From contig DAOQVR010000002.1 of the NCBI GenBank assembly GCA_035341665.1, positions 310,001 to 374,000 of the forward strand: a stretch of 64,000 nt of DNA, given 5' to 3'. Every line of letters begins with the position of its first letter. Positions within the stretch are counted from its first letter, which is position 1. Source of the DNA: DAOQVR01 sp035341665 (GTDB lineage Bacteria > Chloroflexota > Anaerolineae > JAAYZQ01). Position numbers and translations under genes: made by a program. This document shows positions 25,227 through 33,809 of the stretch, in pieces. The notes beneath the pieces are model-generated. The model did no database searches, was not told the DNA's origin, and was given only the letters and a program-made list of their open reading frames with translations.

Positions 25227-25288
25227 CCCAGCCCTCCCTCCAATCTCCCTCTCCCCTCGGCAGGGGGTTGGGGCGAGGGAGGGCTGGG
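25227..25288 (-). promoter_or_regulatory. Intercistronic inverted repeat between second binding protein and permease
   Basis: A perfect 14-bp stem (25227-25240 with 25275-25288) encloses 34 nt that can form an inner CCCCT/AGGGG hairpin. It starts 9 nt after the binding-protein stop. Its position mirrors the hairpin in the first ABC operon and suggests the same tuning of permease expression. Confidence 0.65.
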
Positions 25289-25297
25289 CGATCGGTA

Positions 25298-26596
25298 CTA
25301 CTGGGCCTGGTACTGCTCGTCGACCTGGGCCACGAACTGCTCAGGCGTGATTTGCTTCGCCATCAGCTCCTGGACGCCGGCGCTGAGGCTGTCGTACATG
25401 GTGGGGCCGGCCCAGTCGATGTAGTGACCGACGGCATCGGCCTGGTTGATGGCTGCGTACGCAGTGACGATGTCGCCCAGCAGGGTGCCCTGCGGCACCT
25501 TGGCGGTGTCGACCGGCACTGCCGGCAGGACACCCTTCTCCAGCCACAGCTCGCCCGACTTGGTCGACACCATGGAGTCGAGGTAGGCAGCGGCAAGGTC
25601 AGGGTTGGCCGTGCCGGCGCGGATGCAGAAGGGAAGCCCGACGCCGCCGATGGAGAGGGGAGTGCCCTCGGCCGGTCCAGGAAGGAGGAAGAAGCCGAAC
25701 TTTTCGCCGCCGGTGGCGACGATGTCGCCGCTCAGCCAGCTGCCGGTCAGCATCATCACGCCCTCACCGCCGGCGAACATCTTCCAGGAATCGTCGTACC
25801 CGATGCCGGCAAAGCCCTCGGTGAAGTAGCCGGCATCGACCCACTCCTGGGTCTTGGCCGCGGCGGCCAGGTTCTCAGGGGTCAGGAAGGAGACGTCGTT
25901 GCGGCCGTACACAAAGTCGTCGAGCCAGGTGCGGCTCGGCTGGAGGACGTGCTGGATGGCGCTAAAAATGTGGATGCCGGGCCACTGGTCAAGGTTGCCG
26001 AAGGTGATGGGGGTCTCGCCGGCGGCCTTGGCAGCCGCCATCAGTGCCTCGAACTCGGCCAGCGTCTTGGGCACCTCCAGGCCAAGGGCGGCGAGCTTTT
26101 CCTTGTTGTAATAGGCGCCGACCACCTCGGCCGTGGGCGAGACGCCGTACAGGTTGCCAGTGCCGAATTGGGCGCCGTCCGCGGTGAAGCTGTTGCGGGC
26201 AGCGATTCCGCCGGAGAAGCGGGTGTCCCAGCCATACTGCTTGGCGTAGGCCGTGAGATCGAGGAGGAGGCCCGCCTCCACGGCAGCCTTCATGTCGGCG
26301 CCCTGGTTGACCTGGCCCACATCAGGGCCGTTGACGTCGGAGAGGGCCAGCTTGATGGTGACCTTCAGGTCGTCAAAGCTCTTCACGACGCGGTCGACGG
26401 TGGCGTTCGGGTTGGCTGTAAAAAAGTCGGCGTTGAGGGCGTCGATGACCGCCTTTTCCGTGTCGCGCTGGAACTGGTCCCAGACGACGAGGGTGACCGG
26501 CGCCGAGGTGGGCTCGACCTCGGGCACCTGGGTGGGCTGCGCGCCGCATGCGGCAAGGAGTGCCACCACGAGCGTTAGGAACAAGATCTTTTTCAT
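25298..26596 (-). CDS. Sugar ABC substrate-binding lipoprotein (second system)
   Basis: 432 residues. ATG 26596 follows AAAGGGAGG. The lipoprotein signal ends in LLAAC (Cys17), followed by a Pro/Thr/Glu linker. The mature part starts VTLVVWDQFQRDTEKAVID, the common opening of family-1 extracellular solute-binding proteins, and contains GGEGVMMLTGSWLSGD, a typical late segment that helps form the ligand pocket. It is a single domain, unlike the double protein of the first system, and shares little sequence with it. The ligand is unknown. It is the first gene of an operon with two permeases and a GNAT enzyme. Confidence 0.92.
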   Translation of the reverse strand: MKKILFLTLVVALLAACGAQPTQVPEVEPTSAPVTLVVWDQFQRDTEKAVIDALNADFFTANPNATVDRVVKSFDDLKVTIKLALSDVNGPDVGQVNQGADMKAAVEAGLLLDLTAYAKQYGWDTRFSGGIAARNSFTADGAQFGTGNLYGVSPTAEVVGAYYNKEKLAALGLEVPKTLAEFEALMAAAKAAGETPITFGNLDQWPGIHIFSAIQHVLQPSRTWLDDFVYGRNDVSFLTPENLAAAAKTQEWVDAGYFTEGFAGIGYDDSWKMFAGGEGVMMLTGSWLSGDIVATGGEKFGFFLLPGPAEGTPLSIGGVGLPFCIRAGTANPDLAAAYLDSMVSTKSGELWLEKGVLPAVPVDTAKVPQGTLLGDIVTAYAAINQADAVGHYIDWAGPTMYDSLSAGVQELMAKQITPEQFVAQVDEQYQAQ

Positions 26597-26617
26597 ACTA
26601 TGCCTCCCTTTGGTTTC

Positions 26618-26646
26618 CTGCAGCGCCCTGCAGTGGGGTTCTGCAG
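26618..26646. promoter_or_regulatory. Three CTGCAG palindromes in the leader of the second ABC operon
   Basis: CTGCAG at 26618-26623, 26628-26633 and 26641-26646 lies between the predicted start of transcription and the ribosome site. Spacings of 10 and 13 bp place the sites roughly one helical turn apart, as for a cooperative repressor, or they may fold as an RNA hairpin. Confidence 0.35.
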
Positions 26647-26650
26647 GATC

Positions 26651-26680
26651 ATTCTAGCACAAGCCGGTGCGCCTTGCCAG
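26651..26680 (-). promoter_or_regulatory. Promoter for the second ABC operon
   Basis: TAGAAT (26651-26656) with a TGC extended -10 on the minus strand and a weak CTGGCA -35 (26675-26680) 18 bp upstream. The predicted start is near 26644. Confidence 0.5.
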
Positions 26681-26722
26681 TTGAGAGTGAAGCCCAATCT
26701 CGACGGATGGCCCCTTCCGGCC

Positions 26723-27181
26723 CTAGTGCCGGTCGTCCACAAGCCTCTTGCCGAGGCCGATGACGTCATCCCGGGAGAACTCGAGGGCGCGATAGAACTC
26801 GAGCGCGGCGTCGTTGCCCGTGCGCACTTGCAGGCAGATCTTGGGGCAGCCTGCCTCGCGCAGAATCTCCTCGGCGCGCGCGACCAGGAGGCGCCCAATT
26901 CCCTGACGCCGGAAACCGGGGTCCACAGCCAGGTAGTTGAGCCAGCCGCGGTGGCCTTCGTAGCCGACCATGAGCGTGGCAATGACCCTGCCGCCGGCGT
27001 CTCCGACAAGGAACCACTCGGGGCGGACGCGCAGCTTGCGGCTGATGTCTCGGTCGGGGTCGTTCCAGGGCACGACCAAGTTGCAGCGAACCCACAGGTC
27101 GATCACCGCGGCGCGGTCGGCCTCGCGGAAGGGGCGAATCAATACCGCGGGCACAGAGGGATCCGGCGTGTTTGCGCTCAT
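26723..27181 (-). CDS. GNAT acetyltransferase, YpeA/RimI-like
   Basis: 152 residues from ATG 27181 (MSANTPDPSV). It contains LIRPFREADRAAVIDLWVRC at the N terminus and YLAVDPGFRRQGIGRLLVAR, the R/Q-x-x-G-x-G/A acetyl-CoA loop, near residue 90, then GNDAALEFYRALEF, typical of YpeA-like enzymes. The substrate is unknown. It lies 45 bp downstream of a membrane glycosyltransferase gene and probably shares its transcript. Confidence 0.88.
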   Translation of the reverse strand: MSANTPDPSVPAVLIRPFREADRAAVIDLWVRCNLVVPWNDPDRDISRKLRVRPEWFLVGDAGGRVIATLMVGYEGHRGWLNYLAVDPGFRRQGIGRLLVARAEEILREAGCPKICLQVRTGNDAALEFYRALEFSRDDVIGLGKRLVDDRH

Positions 27182-27226
27182 GGAAGAGGCCCCCAAGCTC
27201 CCGTACCAGGATGCTCCGGCAGCCGG

Positions 27227-29455
27227 CTACCGGATGGTCAGAGTGCCCAGCGACAAGGAGTCACCGGTCACATCGTCCCGGGCGTCGAGCACCGGCAGGC
27301 GCTGCCCGGTCTGTAGGTCGTACATGCCGAGGATTAGCCGGTAGGAGCCGGGCTGCGCATCAGGCCGGATAGGGAGGAGGACCCGCTCGCCGATGACGTC
27401 ACCCGGCTGCCAACCCGAGGTGAGGCACTCCCCGCCGCACGGAAGGCGGTCGAGCTGCCCGGCCTTGCCCTGCTGGTCGTCGACGGCCTGCACAAAGAGC
27501 GTGTAGGACGTCGCAGTTGGACCGAGCGCGCGCCAGACGACGAGCAGTTCCAGGTTGTCCCCTCGCCGGACGCTGTGGCCCCGCACATCCACGGCCACGT
27601 CTGCCAGGCTGCCCAGCCGTGCCCGCCCGGCATCCGCCGTGAGTGGCAGGCGCACCTCGTCGAACGGGCGCCCCGGCGGCCAGTGGGCTTCGAGCCGGAC
27701 GGTGCCTGCCTGGAAACGCACGGGCCCCGGCTCCGTGTTCTTGCACCCGTACACCCATATCCCTGCGCTCGCCGCCTTGTCAAGATCCTCGAGCGATCCA
27801 CCCCACAGCGGCAGCCGGCCATCGTAGGCGTTCTGCAGCTCTTCGGTGAGAAGCGGATCGGCCAGGACGGCGACCTCGCCGGGGCGCTCCATCTCTTGCA
27901 GCAGCCGGGCGGCGGCGGCCGCATCGCCCGAGGGAGCCACAAGCGCCAGCATCCCGGCAGACCCCACGGCCAACAGGAGCAGGAGGCCAGCGCCGGCCCA
28001 GGTGCGCCAGCGCCCCCGCCACGCCTGCCACAGGGCGACTAGCGAGATCGCCAGGAGGGCCAGCCCCAAACCGAGGGCCGGTTCCCGGAGGGCCCCTTCC
28101 TGCATCCACGCCAGGTCCAGGTTCTCAGGCCGCAGGTATCTCCACTGGCGAGCCAGCGGGCTGTAAGACGGATCGAAGAGAGTGGCAGGGTGATAGAGGT
28201 AGAGCTCGGCGAAGATGTCTTCGAGATAGAGATTGAAGCTGACCGCAACCCCCAGGACCTGCACGCCAACGCTGACGACCGCCAGCAGGGCGAGGGCGAG
28301 GGCGACGGCCCGGCTGCGCGCTGCGGCCGCAAGGGCCGGAGCGAGCGGCAGGATGGCAAGGGGAAGGATCGCCACCAGGAAGCGAGGGCCCCAGGCGTGG
28401 CCGGCCCACCAGAGATACCAGGGGGCGTAGAAAGCCACGTTGGCGAGCACCACACCGCAGACCACGGCCGCCTCGATGCGGTGGCGCCGGAAGAAGGCGG
28501 GCAAGGCGATCAGCGCGGCAAACAGGATAGGGTTGTACCAGAAAAGCCCCTTGCCCGGACTGAAGGTCAGGCCGTACAAGCCTTTGAAGAAGGAGTAGGA
28601 CCAGCTCTCCTCAGGCAAGTAGCCCGTGATTAGAGGGCTGCCAAACCGAAGCCAGTTGTACCAGCCGCTGAGGGCGAGCGCGGCGAGCACAGGCAGCCCA
28701 AAGGCGACAAGGGGGCCCACCCAGGCCGCCCACCTGCGACCCGAACGGCGGTAGCAGCCGGCAAGGAGCCGGAAGGCAAAAAACGGCACGGCGATGGCGT
28801 TGTTGAGTCGGGCCAGGAGGGCAAGGGCCAAGCCAATCCCCGCCAGCAGGGGCCAGCGCCACCGCGCGGAGCGAGGCTGTCCATCAGGCCGGGCGGGTGA
28901 GGTGTGCCCGCCACTCGCGGGCAGCGTATCGGTGTCGTGCGCCCGATCGCTCACCAGGGCGTACATGCTGACCATGAGTCCGGCGGCGGCAAGCGTCTCA
29001 CTGAAGAAAAAACGAGCGTAGGGCCAGGCCATGGTTGCCAGCCCATAGGCGAGTGCCACTCCAAGCGAGGGGCCACGAAGGTAGCCAAGGCGCCTCAGGG
29101 TGCCATAGATCAAGACACCCGTGAGGGCCGTGAGCAGCCCGTTGGTCCACATCGCCGCCTGCACGTTGCCCACCGCTGCCGACTGCAGCGCCAGCCAATA
29201 GAGGGGCAGTGCAGCGAGCGTCATCCCAATCCCCTTGCGGCTGTAGAGGTGGTCGTCGGCGCCGAATGACCCCTGCTGCTGCCCCTGCCAGCGAAGCAGG
29301 TCGGTGTCCCAGGCGCCACGCCGGGCCAGGCTGTCGGTGGCGACCAGCATCGACATCTCGTCGCTGGAGTGGTAGACGCCACTGAAGGTGAGCAGGTAGA
29401 CGCTCAGGAGCAGGGCAAAGAGGGCAAGCGCCAGCGGGCCATCACGCCGGCTCAC
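27227..29455 (-). CDS. PMT-like membrane glycosyltransferase with C-terminal beta-sandwich domain
   Basis: 742 residues. I chose GTG 29455 because it overlaps the upstream stop as GTGA and has GGGAG upstream. About a dozen transmembrane segments fill residues 1-520. The first outer loop carries YHSSDEMSML, the acidic DE expected for the catalytic site of GT39/ArnT-like enzymes that use polyprenyl-phosphate sugars. The last 110 residues form a beta-rich domain with SYTLFVQAVD, WQPGD, PGSYRLILGMYD and TGQRLPV, shared by five other proteins in this window. A GC-rich palindrome at 28905-28923 codes for an odd Gly/Pro/Ser loop after about residue 185. The donor and acceptor are unknown. Confidence 0.78.
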   Translation of the reverse strand: MSRRDGPLALALFALLLSVYLLTFSGVYHSSDEMSMLVATDSLARRGAWDTDLLRWQGQQQGSFGADDHLYSRKGIGMTLAALPLYWLALQSAAVGNVQAAMWTNGLLTALTGVLIYGTLRRLGYLRGPSLGVALAYGLATMAWPYARFFFSETLAAAGLMVSMYALVSDRAHDTDTLPASGGHTSPARPDGQPRSARWRWPLLAGIGLALALLARLNNAIAVPFFAFRLLAGCYRRSGRRWAAWVGPLVAFGLPVLAALALSGWYNWLRFGSPLITGYLPEESWSYSFFKGLYGLTFSPGKGLFWYNPILFAALIALPAFFRRHRIEAAVVCGVVLANVAFYAPWYLWWAGHAWGPRFLVAILPLAILPLAPALAAAARSRAVALALALLAVVSVGVQVLGVAVSFNLYLEDIFAELYLYHPATLFDPSYSPLARQWRYLRPENLDLAWMQEGALREPALGLGLALLAISLVALWQAWRGRWRTWAGAGLLLLLAVGSAGMLALVAPSGDAAAAARLLQEMERPGEVAVLADPLLTEELQNAYDGRLPLWGGSLEDLDKAASAGIWVYGCKNTEPGPVRFQAGTVRLEAHWPPGRPFDEVRLPLTADAGRARLGSLADVAVDVRGHSVRRGDNLELLVVWRALGPTATSYTLFVQAVDDQQGKAGQLDRLPCGGECLTSGWQPGDVIGERVLLPIRPDAQPGSYRLILGMYDLQTGQRLPVLDARDDVTGDSLSLGTLTIR
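28905..28923. repeat. GC-rich palindrome inside a glycosyltransferase gene
   Basis: TGCCCGC, 5 nt, GCGGGCA, with an overlapping GGGCGGG/CCCGCC option just upstream. It resembles the intergenic hairpin at 18735 (shared GTGCCCGCCAC) and lies in the part encoding a hydrophilic loop, so it may be a palindromic-element insertion. Confidence 0.4.
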
Positions 29456-31134
29456 GGCGTCTCCCAGCTCGAGAGCAGCCACCCGCCCAAGTCGTAGCTG
29501 GTCACCGATCGGTAGTGCCCTGACATCCAGCCATTCATGGCCGAGTCAGGCGGGGCGTAGAGCCAAAAGCGCCCCTGCGCGCCCTCGACGTGAGCAGCCA
29601 ACCGGGGCTCCCAAGCCGGTAGGTAGTCGTTGGTTTCGATCAGGCTCAGGCGGAGCTGCTTGCGCAGGAAGGGGTAGAGCGCTTCGTAGGTTTCCATCTC
29701 GCCGACCACGAGAGAGGCGCCCGGTTCCGCCTCCCGGCGCAGGATGTCGATGGCCGGGCGGTGCGGGCTCGCCTCGTAGCGGGACTGGGCGTAGGCCGGA
29801 AGGCCGAGAACGGCGCCTGCGACGCCGGCCGCCAGGACAAGGGCGGTGACTCCCGCTGCCAGCCGGCTCCAGCGCCTGTCCGGGACCTTCCAGCCATAGA
29901 CCTGTGCGGCGTACTCGAGGCAGAGCACCACCCAGATGAGGCTCCGCAGGAGCACTGCGCCGGCCAGGAACCACTCGCGGCCGGGCAGAAGGAGGAAGTA
30001 GACCGGGTACTCGGCAAGGTTGAGCAGGCTCAGGAGCAAGGCGTAGGCGACGCCGCGCCAGCCGGGGATGAGCAGGAGGATGAAGGGGAGCAACAGGACG
30101 ACGAACTGAGGGCTGTACCCCTTGGAGTAGAGGAGGAGCAAGCCCAGCCCCAACGCCGTGAACGCGACCACGCGGCGCCCGTCACCCCAATCGACGCGCC
30201 GCGTGAAGAGGAACAGGTAAAGGAGCAGGAAGAGGGCGGTAACCAACAGCCAGGGAATGTGCGTGGGGTGCTGGGCTGCGCCGGCCGTGGTGGGGTCGAA
30301 ACGGTTCCAACCGCCGGCCACCCCGAACGAGTAGTAGCCGTCTATGAGCGCCCAGAGGGTCTCCCAGCTGGAGCGGGCCATCGGCGAGAGGAGGGATTGG
30401 AGAAGCGTCTTGGGGGCAGTGAGCAGGAAGGGTGCCGCCACCGCCAGAATGGACAGCAGGGCAGCCAGGACGAGCCGGAGCCGCCGGGAGAGGCCCATCA
30501 TGTGCTGCCAGGCGGCGGGCAGGGCCACGATGGGCATCATCTTGGTCATAAAGCCGAGGCCCGCCGCAAGGCCGCCCAGGATAGGCCTCTGGCCCAGCGT
30601 CCACCATACGGCCAGGAGCAGAAAGAGCAGGGCCAGGCTGTCAAAGCCGCCGAAAAGCGTCAGAACGGGGGCAAGGAGAGCCGTGTAGACCCACGCCAGG
30701 CGGACCGCACGGCCGGCGCCGTGGAGGCGGTGCGCAAGTGCGTAGAGGACGACCAGGTTGGCCGCCTCCACCAGGACAAGGAAGGTGCTCAGGGTCATGT
30801 AGAACCAGGCCCCGGGCTGCGTCCAGGCTGGAACCAGGAGGCTCAGGCGGTAAAGGCCGAGCATCAGCCAGGGAAAGATGGGCGGGTACTCGACCCAGAA
30901 GTCGATTAGGGGGAGAAACCCCTGGTTCGTGAAGCTGAGCAAGAGGCGATAGTAGCCGAAATCGGAGAGCTCTCCGAGGTAGCCGCCCGGCTTGAAGACC
31001 CACACGGCTGCCAGCCGGAAGGCCAAGAAAAGGACCAGGATCAAGGCAAGCTGCCGGTGTGAGGCCAACAGCTCGCGAAGCCCGCCCGCCGCGCGATGGA
31101 TGGAAGGCAACCGGGCCGTGAGTTCTTTCGCCAC
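29452..31134 (-). CDS. GT87/DUF2029-like membrane glycosyltransferase
   Basis: 560 residues, GTG 31134 (VAKELTARLPS), with GGAG nine bases upstream. About eleven transmembrane segments are visible. The first outer loop has GELSDFGYYR and DFWVEYPPIFPWLMLGLYRL; the Asp and the EYPP signature are typical of the GT87 mannosyltransferase group (PimE-like) that uses polyprenyl-phosphate mannose. YSKGYSPQFVVLLLPFI in the later part is another family segment. A soluble tail of about 100 residues, SRYEASPHRPAIDILRR onward, lacks the beta-sandwich domain of its neighbours. It is translationally coupled to the downstream glycosyltransferase. Confidence 0.8.
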   Translation of the reverse strand: MAKELTARLPSIHRAAGGLRELLASHRQLALILVLFLAFRLAAVWVFKPGGYLGELSDFGYYRLLLSFTNQGFLPLIDFWVEYPPIFPWLMLGLYRLSLLVPAWTQPGAWFYMTLSTFLVLVEAANLVVLYALAHRLHGAGRAVRLAWVYTALLAPVLTLFGGFDSLALLFLLLAVWWTLGQRPILGGLAAGLGFMTKMMPIVALPAAWQHMMGLSRRLRLVLAALLSILAVAAPFLLTAPKTLLQSLLSPMARSSWETLWALIDGYYSFGVAGGWNRFDPTTAGAAQHPTHIPWLLVTALFLLLYLFLFTRRVDWGDGRRVVAFTALGLGLLLLYSKGYSPQFVVLLLPFILLLIPGWRGVAYALLLSLLNLAEYPVYFLLLPGREWFLAGAVLLRSLIWVVLCLEYAAQVYGWKVPDRRWSRLAAGVTALVLAAGVAGAVLGLPAYAQSRYEASPHRPAIDILRREAEPGASLVVGEMETYEALYPFLRKQLRLSLIETNDYLPAWEPRLAAHVEGAQGRFWLYAPPDSAMNGWMSGHYRSVTSYDLGGWLLSSWETP

Positions 31135-31182
31135 CAGTTATGACTCCAGCGCTCCGCCTCGCCGTGCTCTGCTCTGCCCGGC

Positions 31183-31212
31183 ATTGTACACGGACAAGCT
31201 CATAGCAGCCAA
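31183..31212 (-). promoter_or_regulatory. Promoter for the GT87 gene
   Basis: TTGGCT (31207-31212), 18 bp, TACAAT (31183-31188) on the minus strand, between the stop of the DUF2079 gene and the GTG at 31134. The leader would be about 42 nt. Confidence 0.5.
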
Positions 31213-31219
31213 CCGGCGA

Positions 31220-33631
31220 TCACGGCTCTACCGCCCCGAGGTCCACAAAATCGACCTCACTGCCCACAACCCGCAGCCGGGTGCCGGTGGACGCATCGTA
31301 CAGCCCGGCGACCAGCCGGCAGGTCGTCCCGGGCGGTGCGCCGGCTGGGGGGATCAGGTCAAGCGGGTCGGCCACCACTTCACCGGGCAGCCACCAGAAC
31401 GTTGGGTAGCCGCCCTCCCGCGGTAGGGCATCGACCTGGGCAGCCACCTGCCCATCCGGCCCTAGAAGCTGAGCAAAGGCAGTGTAGCTCGTGGTCATCC
31501 TCTGCTGGGCCTGCCAATAGAGCGTCACGCGGATCGCGGAGCGCCGCCCGCGCTCCAGATCATAGCCCAGGAGGCGCACCTCCCCACCCAGGTCCGCGTC
31601 CAGGGCGTACTGCGGTGACGGAAGGGAATAGGTGCGGGGCTCGGGCCGCGGCTTGCCCTCCCTCACAGCCACGAGCCGCACCCAGGTGTTGTCCTCAAAG
31701 AGGCGGAGGGTAAGGGACGACGACTCCACGCGGGCCGGCAGGCGGACCTCCGTGCTGGACCAGTCGCCGCCCAGCGTCACACCCAGGCCGGCCGAGAAAT
31801 CGTCGCCCACCGGCCAGGGCAGGGTCTCGGTGCGGATGACCTCGCCCGGCTGCCAGCTCGACGGAGGATACCAGACGGTTGCCACCATGGGCCGCAGCGT
31901 GGTGTCCTCCAGGATGCGGCCGGTCTCGTCGTCCAGGTAAAAGGGGCAAAGGCGCACGCCTTCCGGCAGCGGGCGCAGCGCCCGCCAGTAGAAGGCCAGC
32001 ATCCACCCCTCATCTCCCTCGCTTATGTCGAATCCGAGGCACTCCACCGCCGGCTCCTCCCCTATCAGGAACTGAAGCTGCATAGGATATTGGGGGTGAT
32101 CCTCCCGCACCCGGGCAAAGTCGAAAAAAACCGGCGGAAGCGCCGTCTCACCCCCGCCTCGGCGCAGCAGCAGCCAGCCATCTTCCGCCTCAACCACCCC
32201 GAAACCACCCGAGAGCATCTGATCGACGCCGGCCTTCAGGTCGTTCGGATGGAGCGGCCAGAAGTTGGTCACGTCCAGCCAGGCATACTCGGCGCCCTCC
32301 AGCCGGGAGAGTCTGCTGCCGTCCCACTGGTTCACAGCATAGACATAGCGCCTCGTGCTGACGTGCGGGAAGAGCCTCGGCAGGGCGCTCACAGCCGCGT
32401 CTGGGGGGATTCGCTCGGCCAGGGCAGCACCCAAGCGGTGGTGTTCCGTCACCTTGGGCCACTCAAAGCCGGCTGCCAGGGGCGTTTCGCCGTGGCCTAC
32501 GTGGTAGGCCAGGGTTGCCGCGAGCACCAGCGCCACAAGCACATAGGGCACGAACCTCCGGCCACCCAGCCTCCGGCTCAGCCGGCCCACACCATACGCG
32601 GCAGAGACCACGACGAAGGGCACCAAGGTTACGCTGTATTGGTAGCCCTCAAGGACGTGCATCTGCGACTTGACACTGAGCAGGTTCTCCAGCAGGGCCG
32701 GCAGCGCCAGCACCAGGACTTCTGGCGCCAGAAGCGATAGGAGGGCCATGGGAGACAGCAAGTCGCGCACGTACGCCCAGTTTGCGCCGGTGCAGAGGTA
32801 GCCGAGGACCGTGCCGGGCCGTGTAAGAAAGGTCAGGACGATCTCTCCCAGGCTGTCGCCCAGGTGGCCGTAGCGATAGCCGAGCGGGGATGCCTGCGCC
32901 ACGTCGAAATGGGGCAGGATCACCCCGGCAGCCAACCAGAACCAGGCGGCGCCGGCGGCCATGGTGGCGAGTCCGGGCCAGCGCCTGCGCCGGACGGCCA
33001 GGAGGTAGAGCCCAAGCATGAATACCAGGAGCGGCACGTCCTCCTTGCAGGCCATGGCCAGCCCGGACCACATCGCGAAGCGCCCCCACTGTGCGTTCTC
33101 CAGCCGCCACAGGGCCATGAGCAGCAGGGTGGGCGCAAGGGTGATCTCGTGGAAGTCAAAGCGGTTGGCAGCCTGCAGTGCCGGGAACATGAGGTAGGCA
33201 AAGGTAAAGACCAGTGCCAGCCATCCCACCCGCACGGCACCGGCCTCTGCCTCTGCGCCGGCAAGGGCGCGCCGCGCCAGCCAGTAGACGGGCCATGCGC
33301 CCAGGGCGACCACGATGGCCTGCAGGATGAGGAGCGACCTGGGATCGGCCCAGATCAGGTAGACCAGCGACACCGGCAGGAGGATGGGCCAAACGTGGAT
33401 GCCGAGCGAGTTCTCCGGCTGGGCGCCCTCCGGGTTGGTCATGATGAAGGGCGCGCCGTGCAGGTTGTTCCAGGCAATCTGGCTCAGGTTGCCCAGCTCA
33501 AAGTCCGTGCTCTGAAACGCGTTGTGGCGCCGGATCGTGAGGACGGCAAAGAAGGCAGCGTAGGCAAGCACCAATGTCCATACGGCGATGATGGTCCAGC
33601 GTCTTGCGCCGGACCCTTCACTTGGCGGCAC
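31220..33631 (-). CDS. DUF2079 membrane protein with two C-terminal beta-sandwich domains
   Basis: 803 residues from GTG 33631, preceded by GAGGAGG. The N-terminal half carries about ten transmembrane segments and the DUF2079 signature: FQSTDFELGNLSQIAWNNLH, then SLGIHVWPILLPVSLVYLIW. DUF2079 proteins are related to GT-C glycosyltransferases; function is unproven. The last 250 residues hold a degenerate copy (FYWRALRPLPEG, SSWQPGE) and a good copy (LYWQAQQRMTTSYTAFAQLL, WLPGE, LVAGLYDASTGTRLRV) of the beta-sandwich domain also found in neighbouring proteins. It has its own promoter and is read alone or with the genes below. Confidence 0.82.
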   Translation of the reverse strand: MPPSEGSGARRWTIIAVWTLVLAYAAFFAVLTIRRHNAFQSTDFELGNLSQIAWNNLHGAPFIMTNPEGAQPENSLGIHVWPILLPVSLVYLIWADPRSLLILQAIVVALGAWPVYWLARRALAGAEAEAGAVRVGWLALVFTFAYLMFPALQAANRFDFHEITLAPTLLLMALWRLENAQWGRFAMWSGLAMACKEDVPLLVFMLGLYLLAVRRRRWPGLATMAAGAAWFWLAAGVILPHFDVAQASPLGYRYGHLGDSLGEIVLTFLTRPGTVLGYLCTGANWAYVRDLLSPMALLSLLAPEVLVLALPALLENLLSVKSQMHVLEGYQYSVTLVPFVVVSAAYGVGRLSRRLGGRRFVPYVLVALVLAATLAYHVGHGETPLAAGFEWPKVTEHHRLGAALAERIPPDAAVSALPRLFPHVSTRRYVYAVNQWDGSRLSRLEGAEYAWLDVTNFWPLHPNDLKAGVDQMLSGGFGVVEAEDGWLLLRRGGGETALPPVFFDFARVREDHPQYPMQLQFLIGEEPAVECLGFDISEGDEGWMLAFYWRALRPLPEGVRLCPFYLDDETGRILEDTTLRPMVATVWYPPSSWQPGEVIRTETLPWPVGDDFSAGLGVTLGGDWSSTEVRLPARVESSSLTLRLFEDNTWVRLVAVREGKPRPEPRTYSLPSPQYALDADLGGEVRLLGYDLERGRRSAIRVTLYWQAQQRMTTSYTAFAQLLGPDGQVAAQVDALPREGGYPTFWWLPGEVVADPLDLIPPAGAPPGTTCRLVAGLYDASTGTRLRVVGSEVDFVDLGAVEP

Positions 33632-33660
33632 GCGGCCCTCCTCGGTGCGAACTCACAAGC

Positions 33661-33689
33661 ATACTACGCCCGATGCCCGCCCCGGTCAA
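33661..33689 (-). promoter_or_regulatory. Promoter for the DUF2079 gene
   Basis: TTGACC (33684-33689), exactly 17 bp, TAGTAT (33661-33666) on the minus strand. The start near 33654 leaves a short leader of about 23 nt containing the ribosome site. Confidence 0.7.
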
Positions 33690-33809
33690 GATCGACGGGG
33701 CTCCGTCAGAAGCCTTCGCCCATCGGCGGATCGGGTGCGGCGCGCCTGCCCGGCGGTGCGCCGTACCCGGTCCGTCTCGGTCGCACAAGGCCTCCGGCAG
33801 GGCGCGCAC

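Noticed and set aside
33700..33805. Terminator after the 33810 gene
   Set aside because: The region is full of GGCGCGCC-type palindromes, but no single well-defined stem-loop stands out.
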